Below are positions 56,301 through 64,000 of a stretch of 64,000 nt of DNA, in pieces. The stretch comes from Caenorhabditis elegans (taxonomy: Eukaryota > Nematoda > Chromadorea > Rhabditida > Rhabditidae). Positions within the stretch are counted from its first letter, which is position 1. The number at the start of each line of letters is the position of its first letter. Under the pieces are notes generated by a model. That model ran no database searches, was not told the DNA's origin, and saw only the letters and a list, made by a program, of their open reading frames with translations. A program made the translations under genes and the position numbers. The DNA is taken from NCBI RefSeq assembly GCF_000002985.6, contig NC_003284.9, positions 1,674,001-1,738,000 on the forward strand, in the 5' to 3' direction.

Positions 56301-59300
56301 CTGACGTCATAATGAACAGAGTAGCACAGTTGTTGCGGTAAATCGTCAAATAGTAGATATCATCTACGCCGCAAGTGGTGCCGAGACGTCCAGCAGGTGG
56401 AGAGCCGCCACCAATGAAGGAGCGGCCGACAGTAGACGGGGATTGGCGTCAGGGCTGGGATTTAAAAAACAAAGACACGTGCGCGGGTATTCAAATAATA
56501 GAGCGCGCCGGAATAATGTTATTGGGAGATAGCGAAATGCAGGGATGTGTTTCAGAGGTTTTGAGGTACGACGAAAAGAAGGAAAAGAAGGAATTATGCA
56601 CGAGTCCTCAAAAGGTCACAAAATTGGGAGATGGGACAGAGCCCAGCCCATCTCACAATAGTGTACCTCTGGCCAAAATATACGTAAGAAAATTAATTCT
56701 CAGTCCTTATTAGACTTGCAACACCCTTTTGAATGTTTTCCTATTTTTTTGAAAAAATTCTTTTTGGCTTTTCTCTAAATTTCTTGACGAATTAAATTTT
56801 TTGGTGTATTTTATGGGTTTATTGATGATTTCAAAGTATATATTTATCCGGTATTTAAAAAAAATATACAAATATATATATATATACATTTAATTAGTCT
56901 ATCACGCAAAATTACTGATAGAAACATAAATTTTCCCTCCCTAATAGAGTTCATGTTTAGGCTTATGCTTGAGCATATGTTTGGGCTTAGACTCAGGCTT
57001 AGGCTTAGGCTTAGGCTTAGGCCTTGGCTCAGACTTGGCGTCAGTGGCGAGCGTTAGCTTTAGGCTTAGGATTTTCCGGTTTTTTTTTTTTTGATTTTTG
57101 AGAGGGTTCCAGTTTAGGCTTAGGCTTAGGCTTGGATTTGGGCTTAGGTTGGGCTTAGGTCTGAGCTAAGGAGGAAGAGAGAAAAAAGAAAATCCAGAAA
57201 ATTCAAGAATTCAAAAAAAACCAACGAAAAGTGAGACATTCCAAAGTTGCCAAAAAACAACAGATTCAAAAAATGGTGGCAAAAAGTTTTGCGTGGTGGG
57301 AGTTGTATTTGAAAAATTGCATGCAAAATGTGATAGAAAAACTACGGTGACAAAAGTTTTTTAATTTTTATTTTCAGACTTTCACCTGACAACATGACAA
57401 TTGTGTCATTTCACAACAACTCGAAGGATTCGGAACTGTGCGATTTTAACAGCTTCCACTCAATGCTTACAAAAATGACAAATACGGACGGTAGCCTCAA
57501 GGACGCGTTTGTGCTTTCGATGTTCCCCGACTATTCCGTCCATAGTCTCACCTTCGAACGTTTTGAGGAATGCGCTGATCATCCGACATCCCAGCTGCCA
57601 ACGTCCATGCCTGCTCCTTCTGGTGAGCAAATTGTGTTGTATTTTATTGTTCTATTTGGCGCCAGTTATGGTTTGGCGATGCTTTTTTATGGATGTTATA
57701 TTTGCTTGAGCAGGCAAATTGATAGAGCTCAGAAACGCAGTGCTGGAAGAATTCACAAGAACTATCGGAGAGTGGCGACAGATCACAGTGAGGTTAGTCA
57801 TTTATTTATGGTATTTTGACATAAAAAACTATTAGGTCAGTCAATAAGTTTTGTCGTTTTTTCTCAGTTTTGATTTTTTCTTAGATTTTTTTTTGTGGTT
57901 ATATAGAAGACTGTTAGTAATGACAAGCCCAAAAATATCAGCCATATCAGACTACTTCCAGATATTTTAAATGTCAGAACTGTCATGACGAAAAAAAAAA
58001 TATTTTTTTCGATTTATTTTTTATTTTTTGGCGAAATGAAAAGTTTATATGCCCTAATGTATTTGACAGATAGTTGAACAAAAATCTACAATAAAAGCTT
58101 CAGGCATGACTTTTTGGTCTCGCCATATTCGCTTAAGTTGTCAAAAATGCTTGCAAAAATGATTTTTCAAACTTTGAAGGACGCTAACTTCCGCAATGTG
58201 CAAGATACAAAAAAGTGATCAATTACAACATTAATAAGCACATTAATTACAACATTTTAGCAGTATACCACTTGTTTCTATCTTTACCCGCTGCTCAGTT
58301 ACAGTCTGTTGAAACAAGCCAAGTCCAAGTTTCAATAAACAACCTTTTTCCAGATTTTCGCCTGTAACTCCAAAGCCAGTCGTTTGCCGAAGTTTTGTTT
58401 AACAAATTAAATAATCACTTTTTAATTTTACACATTTTCGTAGTTGAAACTTTTGTCATATTTTAATTGTTGGAGAAGATATCAGACATTCAAGCGAACT
58501 CGTCCAAATTTGTGAAAAATTTCAAAAATCATCGTGAAAAAATTTCGAAAAAATAATTTTCAGAGAAAAAGGCCTACACGTTTTTGAATATGAATAAGTA
58601 ACTTTTAACTAAAACTTTGCATATACTTTCATTGGTCAGCTTTATTTTTGTGGAGAGAAAAACAGAACTTTTGGAGCATTTTTCCATTATTAAACAACTA
58701 CGCATATTTTTTCTTTGATGATTAATATTTTTCCAAAAACCTTAGATTTGACAAAAGTTTCAACTACGAAAATGTGTAAAATTACAAAGTACTTATTTAA
58801 TCTGTTGAACAAAACTTCGGCAAACGACTGGCATTAGAGTTACAGGCGAAAATCTGGAAAAAGGTTGTTTATTGAAACTTGGACTTGGCTTGTTTCAACA
58901 GACTGTAACTGAGCAGCGGGTAAAGATAGAAACAAGTGGTATACTGCTAAAATGTTGTAATTAATGTGCTTATTAATGTTGTAATTGATCACTTTTTTGT
59001 ATCTTGCACATTGCGGAAGTTAGCGTCCTTCAAAGTTTAAAAAATCATTTTTGCAAGCATTTTTGACAACTTAAACGAATATGGCGAGACCAAAAGGCCA
59101 TGCTTGAAGCTGTTATTGCAGATTTTCATTTAACTATCTGTCTAATACATCAGGGCATATAAACTTTTTCATTTCGTCAAAAAATAAAAAAAATCGAAAA
59201 AAATAATTTTTTTTCGTCATGACAGTTCTGACATTTAAAATATCTGGAAGTAGTCTGATATGGCTGATATTGTTGGGCTTGTCATTACTAACAGTCTTCT

Positions 59301-59447
59301 ATATAACCACAAAAAAAAATCTAAGAAAAAATCAAAACTGAGAAAAAACGACAAAACTTATTGACTGACCTAATAATTTTTTTTTAGATTAAAATTTCTA
59401 AAAATTTTAATCAGTTCCATATATTTCAGGCTTCAGTCCACGTCTAA
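53356..59447 (+). CDS. Dystroglycan-like type I membrane protein
   Basis: Exons: 53356-53505, 53572-53628, 54104-54214, 54261-54335, 54387-54446, 54510-54590, 54960 to about 55150 (3' end unresolved), 55812-56171, 57378-57792 and 59430-59447. A signal peptide (MRLLLLLITTVLVFLVYA) is followed by a Ser/Thr/Pro-rich acidic region with many N-glycosylation sites. A cadherin-like segment comes next (SVNGSDIWFYQTLPNELSG, then IPLVAGTSEYLVNN), then a SEA-like/dystroglycan domain (FLANAMNISSISILNIEY, MTIVSFHNNSKDSELC, DAFVLSMFPDYSV). One membrane helix (IVLYFIVLFGASYGLAMLFY) precedes a short basic tail ending ATDHSEASVHV. No PPxY dystrophin-binding motif is seen. The junction between exons 7 and 8 does not agree in phase with any donor I found, so an exon is missing or there is a break. 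Similarity is judged by domain order from memory. Confidence 0.6.
56985..57161 (+). repeat. Interstitial telomere repeats (TTAGGC) in intron 8
   Basis: Clean and degenerate TTAGGC units (AGGCTTAGGCTTAGGCTTAG and variants), interrupted by about 60 bp at 57065-57110. They lie in the intron 56172-57377 of the dystroglycan-like gene. Confidence 0.9.
57832..59373. mobile_element. Mariner-type foldback element in the last intron
   Basis: Ends TTAGGTCAGTCAATAAGTTT are inverted and flanked by TA (57830-57831 and 59374-59375). Almost the whole 1542 bp is one palindrome: arms about 57832-58580 and 58700-59373, for example CGAAGTTTTGTTTAACAAAT against its complement near 58810. The arms differ by scattered substitutions. 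No transposase frame is visible. Confidence 0.9.
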
Positions 59448-60117
59448 AATCGAAGGAGATGTTATATAAGCATACCTTCATTTAATTAGTATTTTCTCTC
59501 AATTTTAATTTTGCAAATGTGTTAATGCCCTTCTTGCAAATAAATCCTTAGACACTGTTATTTTTCATTCAGAAATAAGAAAAGAAAGAGGAAAGTTAGG
59601 CCCCTGCTATTTTTCTAAAAATAAAATTGTAAATTCATGAATTTCGTGCTTAAATTAAACTTATTTTTATTTGAGTGATTTATTTTCCCGATTACATATG
59701 TACAACAAATTATTTATGCATGTTCCAAAATTTAATTAAAATGTAACTCATAAACAAATAGTTCTACACACTGTTCTGGGATCCTCTTTGTTGCTTTTAT
59801 GAAGTTTCTTGGCAACCTCGGCGAAATGATCTCATGACAACACTTATATCACTGCTGACTGTCTGGAATCTTGTTTTGTATACTGAATATTCTAGGGCAA
59901 ACTATGAAAAAAAAATTCCAACTGATTTTTCAAAGCTTCAACACATTATTGTAGAATCTCAAAATTTAATCCTAAAACTCACAATTGCATGTTTGTATTA
60001 GGTTGAACCGGAAGTCTTTGTGACTTTTTCAAACGTTTATAATAAATTATTATTATTATTATTATTATATATATTGCCAACATAATTATGACAGACTCTG
60101 TGAAACAAAGATATAAA

Positions 60118-60963
60118 CAAGGTGGCCCATAATTATGCGGACCGCAAGTCGTGCTCATAAAATCTCATTTGAACATTAAAAAATATGATAACAACACATA
60201 GTTTATTCCACAATATTCTAAGGAACAAAATATGATTTCAAACCCTCAAAGCATCCGCTTGTGCAATGCTACAGGCCTGCTGACATTCCGAACAATGTTT
60301 GACGCAACTCATAGGTGTTTTCCTTCAATTTTGTCATTTCTAAGTACTGTTGCAACTATGATAACTCTTGCAATCATATTTTGATTGACTTTTCTCTGAG
60401 ACTCCGTTTTGCAATAAATTTCATAAATGTTATCAGTTATGTAAAAAGTTAATGTTTTGATAAAAAGTCATAAAATTCTGCTAATACTTTTTTCCCCTTT
60501 TGGAAAAAATTGTGTGTTTATCTAATTTTATGACTTACTATTAGATGTACCGAAATCTGTCATTGGCTACTGAGCCCCTTGTACAATCAGATTTAGTTAC
60601 TGTCCAACAATCACCCCCATAGGAGCTGGAATTATATAAAACAAATTCAATATATTTCAACATTTATGAAAATATATTCTTTGCATCCAAAATGTATGCT
60701 TTACTGTAGAAAAATCGGTTTCGAAACTTCCAGACTCAAAAATAGGTTGCGTGCCAAAAAGTCGTCAGTGTGGGAGATGATGCTAGTTTGCCGACTCTGC
60801 CTAGATTGCAAAGTTTAAAAAATTAAATTGTTTTCAAATCAACTAATAGGAAAATATGTCAGCTATCAAAGAACAAATAAAACAATAACTTAAAATTTAT
60901 CAGGCATGACAAAAACATCTATTCGTGAGAGCAACTCGGTCCGCATAATTATGGGCCACCCTG
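60118..60963. mobile_element. Tc-type MITE related to the one at 4591
   Basis: Left end CAAGGTGGCCCATAATTATG + CGGACC. Right end, inverted, CAGGGTGGCCCATAATTATG + CGGACC. TA follows the right end. The 846-bp interior has no transposase frame. Confidence 0.8.
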
Positions 60964-62072
60964 TATATAACTACATATGAGGTCATTAATTTCATTACTT
61001 TCTCTATCAAATTTATCGGAGACTCCATAATACCCAAACAATAAATAGAATTGTTTCACATCGCCTCTTCCCATTTTACTCACTAGGCTGCCACATTGGC
61101 GGGGCGGTACGTCTCTGAAGGTTGACGATGTGATGACGTGTATGTAGCCGGAAAATAAGCGTGGCTAGATATCGATTAAACTGTGCATTGCGAGACTGGA
61201 AACGATGTCTATTCATTTCCATTGTTTTGTTGGCTGTCTGTGGGACGGCCTCGAATTTTCTCCTATTTTCTTTCTATATTATCTACGGATCTCTTCACCA
61301 AATTTCTTGATTTGGAATTGTAAGTAAGTTTATTTTTCTAAAGCTGTGTGTCGGCAAGATCAAAAGGGTGTATGTGATGTATACAGTGTCTGAAATTTGT
61401 CTGGAAATCCGGAAAAAATCTGAAACTTGTCTGAAACTCTCAAACTTTTTTTTCCACATAGTAATGAAATTTTGCAGCAAATCTGAAAATACAAATGACA
61501 AAGTCTGAAAATCTCAAACTTGGGCATAGTACTGAATCATAGTACTGAAATAATTTCAGAGAAAACTCCACAAGAGCGCATTTTCCAATCACAGTTGATT
61601 CAAACTATTACATACTTACTATTTTCGAAAATACACCTATATAGATTACATACCACCGGTCGCATCGCAACGTTAAATAACTCATCAAAAGGAGATACCG
61701 TCTCGTGTGTATCTGGCAATCTCACCGTACTGAGTGACGTTGTAGAGGTCGAACACGCGTGGGCTCGGAAACCGCTAAATTCAAACTTTCAAATATACGT
61801 TTTGTAATATGTAGTAATAATTGCAATTCCCCCTTTCATTCAAATATAATAATTTCCAACGGTTCACGTATGTGTTGATTTTGAGAAACAAGTCCTAACC
61901 AATTGTCCTTTTCAGAAAACTGTTGCGGAGCTCGAGCTCGAGGAGCTCGATTTTTTGCAAAGACACTTGCTGGTATATGATAATATTATGTCAAGTCAAT
62001 ATCGAAGATGTGAGAATACAGCTGAAAGATGTCGAGCTATTGACACTGATTTGTGTTTGACATTCTCATTAG
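60964..62072. other. Region without a supportable gene
   Basis: 61100-61260 is less AT-rich (GGCGGGGCGGTACGTCTCTG) and could be promoter or exon sequence, but no frame is convincing. An open frame at 61520-61807 has an acceptor-like start (AATTTCAG) and no recognised content. Confidence 0.35.
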
Positions 62073-62514
62073 ACGTCTGATTCACAAAGTTGCCGGAGAC
62101 GTACTGGCTGTAGAATATTCTTCCCATCTCAAACATCCCGATTTTGATGAAAAACCCGGAATCCACCACACACGATCATTGTTAAGGCGAAAGGACTCAC
62201 ACTCAACCACGTGACCTCTCAACGTGTGAATTATCACACAATGCTCAATCTTGTAAGTTTCAAAAATTCACACACTCGATTGAAAAATTAAAATTTTCCA
62301 GATGGAAAATCATCAAGTGGGCATCAAAGAGCAGATTGTAACCGAGCGGATGCGGATGGTTCGTGGAGCAACATTCTTGAGTTCCATAACCACAATGCTC
62401 GAGGAGAAAACTCTTCAGCCAGTACAGGACAAGAGCGATTTTAATGAAAATGGCGAGCACACTCCATTTGGCTTGTTCGAACATGGAGATATTGAAGACG
62501 ATTATGTCTATTAA
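62073..62514 (+). pseudogene. Possible type-B DNA polymerase C-terminal fragment
   Basis: Exon to 62252 (frame ending VKAKGLTLNHVTSQRVNYHT + MLNL), a 49-bp intron with GTAAG and TTCCAG, then 62302-62514 (MENHQVGIKEQIVTERMRMV ... HTPFGLFEHGDIEDDYVY, TAA). The motif K-x-K-G-x-T-L-N followed by a short variable tail recalls the end of protein-primed polymerases of Polinton-type or mitochondrial-plasmid origin that are scattered in nematode genomes. Upstream, GDVLAVEYSSHLKHPDFDEK is in another frame, so the region is broken. The assignment is tentative. Confidence 0.3.
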
Positions 62515-62939
62515 TTCGTGTATTTTTTGTGAATAAAATAAATTTAATACTTTAAAATTTTCGACAGAAATGATTTTAGAAGAAATGCAAGGGTGGGGAA
62601 AACTGATGGGGAGTTGTTCAGCCACCGGTTAACTTTTCTCAAATGTTGAGAGATAGTTAAAATTAGTCGAGTAGACATTCAATTTAATCTATTAGTTCAC
62701 TCCTGAAACAAAATTTCACCGAAAATTATGAAAATATTACAATTTCAAAATTTATTATTAATTTTCCATGTCTAATTTTTTAAATTTTTTTTAACTCTAA
62801 ACATTCTTCATCCAAAATCATATATCCACGTTTTCATAAAATTTCATTCATCTTGTACTGTTTTTTTGTCGAAAAAAACCTGAAAATTTGAAATATTTTT
62901 CTGCACTTTTCTTACAAAAAAATACTGCAAGATACGAAA

Positions 62940-63260
62940 AACAAAAAAAAATTCGGGTTCGGCAATTTGGGCAGTTGCCGGTTGCCGAAAATTTTAGGAT
63001 TCGGCAACTTCGGCAATTGCCGAACTTTTTTTCGGCAACTTCGGCAACTATATCAATGCCAAACATTTTGTAGCTCAAAAAGCATTCAGAGAGCCTGTAA
63101 AATTTCACTGTAAACAAAAAAAACGATCATATTTTTTGCCAAAACACTCAAAAATATAATTTCAACAAAAAACTTTGAAACCTGGTTGCCGAAAAGTTGC
63201 CGGTTGTCGAAAATTTTTGGGTCCGGCAACTTCGGCAATTGCTGGTTGCCGAAAATCTCG
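62940..63260. repeat. GGCAACTTCGGCAATTGCCG repeat cluster
   Basis: Multiple TTCGGCAACTTCGGCAATTG and GTTGCCGGTTGCCGAAAATT units in both orientations, of the same style as the GGCAAATTGCC repeats at 20.8, 30.3 and 35.1 kb. No clear ends or target duplication. Confidence 0.6.
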
Positions 63261-63516
63261 CACAAGGTTCGCCCGAAATTAAGATAAAATCACATACAAA
63301 AAAAATATTTACAAGTTTTTATTAAAAAATGTAGTCAGAAAATAAATTGTAATACTTTGACAGAGTACAAATGATGAGAGCTCGACGATCTGTAATTTTT
63401 TTTTTCTAATGTAAAATAAATATTTTAAAAAAATTGTAAGATTATTTCTGGGAAAAAAAACTCACCATATTGCTTAGATGTCTGCATCGTTCGTTAGTCC
63501 TGCATAGAATTATTTT

Positions 63517-63732
63517 TTTTCGATTCGGAGATCCAAATACTGTTTGACGAGCTTCCCATCAATTTCGGCTCAGATGGTCCTCTCGATAAGGAATCTCGTC
63601 TCGTCTTCACCCAGACCGCCGAACGACCTCCATTTCATCAGCATTTTCGAAAAATGCAGGGTCGGCAATTTGCCGCATGTTTGTAACCAATTTGACAAAG
63701 TGGAACTGGTCAAACAATGGAGCTGGAAGTAA
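63517..63732 (+). other. Possible exon fragment, two frames
   Basis: One frame reads IQILFDELPINFGSDGPLDK and then SRLVFTQTAERPPFHQHF before a stop near 63685. A second frame, entered there, reads CNQFDKVELVKQWSWK with a stop. Both look coding, as if a frameshift or a missed intron lies near 63660-63690. No family recognised. Confidence 0.3.
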
Positions 63733-63922
63733 TTTGAAAATTTATCTCTTTTCTTTTTTGTTTTTTTTCTTCTTTTTTTTTCTTCTTTTGTTCTTATTTT
63801 CCTATTGTGTTATGCAGAATCAAACCAAAAAGGAAAATGCAAGTGCTTTCAATTCGATGTGTATAGAAAATATTTGACTATAAAAATATGTCTCGTTTCG
63901 TTATTCTCGTTAGAAAAAAAAA

Positions 63923-64000
63923 ATGAAATTCGTCATCCTTCTTCTTCTTCTCCTGCCTTTTGTAAACTCTTCCCGTCCAGATTCGGCAAACGACTACATG
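63923..64000 (+). CDS. Secreted or membrane protein, N-terminus only, runs off right edge
   Basis: The ATG at 63923 opens 26 codons to the last base. MKFVILLLLLLPFVNS is a typical signal peptide (Lys, then a Leu-rich core and Ser cleavage region), followed by SRPDSANDYM. It is preceded by an A-rich leader. Mature protein unknown. Confidence 0.6.
   Translation, partial: MKFVILLLLLLPFVNSSRPDSANDYM

Noticed and set aside
56375-56713. 112-codon open frame in the dystroglycan-like gene
   Set aside because: It lies in an intron, is not joined in phase to either neighbour exon, and its GC-rich start resembles the dispersed GCGGCCGACA repeat.

Overview
The window reads as nuclear DNA of a Caenorhabditis-type nematode. 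It is AT-rich, with short introns of about 45-70 bp that end in TTTCAG-like acceptors, interspersed TTAGGC telomere-type repeats, F-box/FTH genes and dense Tc1/mariner, hAT and CACTA-type debris. No species name is proven by the sequence. Genes were rebuilt exon by exon from splice sites and phase, because most are invisible as long single ORFs.

Layout. 1-8 kb: a partial gene at the left edge (minus), a four-exon F-box/FTH gene (2497-4107, minus), then transposon remnants, including a hAT-type MITE that interrupts a tRNA-derived SINE. 8.9-12.4 kb: one clean seven-exon gene (plus, 832 aa), rich in N/S/Q/G with a folded C-terminal domain. 13.1-20 kb: a near-identical inverted triplication made of two overlapping giant palindromes (arms 1441 bp and 1564 bp). 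It carries duplicated gene fragments, a duplicated EF-hand exon and a duplicated 5'-truncated tRNA-Glu. Its left end abuts telomere-like repeats and its right end cuts a CACTA/TNP2-type transposase gene (19957-23174, minus). 24.7 kb: an intact tRNA-Arg(TCG). 25.3-32.6 kb: a 17-exon minus-strand gene (570 aa) in which one exon of about 75-130 bp has been tandemly amplified to six diverged copies.

32.7-46.4 kb is mainly repeats (hAT, Tc1-like and foldback elements, a 165-bp satellite), with two paralogous F-box/FTH genes (36.3-37.2 kb, lacking a visible F-box, and 42.5-44.6 kb, complete), an orphan glycine-rich 3' exon (40.1 kb) and a two-exon 91-aa gene (46.1-46.4 kb). 46.7-53 kb: a tandem-repeat array split by a non-autonomous LTR retrotransposon with a Gag-like ORF broken by one in-frame TAG. 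53.4-59.4 kb: a ten-exon gene for a secreted-then-membrane-spanning protein resembling dystroglycan, whose last intron holds a 1.5-kb mariner-type foldback. 60-64 kb: another Tc-type MITE, decayed polymerase-like exons and the start of a gene with a signal peptide at the right edge.

The genes do not form a pathway. The common themes are transposon invasion of introns and recent inverted or tandem duplication. The most unusual objects are the inverted triplication with a telomere-like sequence at its breakpoint, the exon-amplification array, and a 30-bp element that consists only of two terminal inverted repeats.
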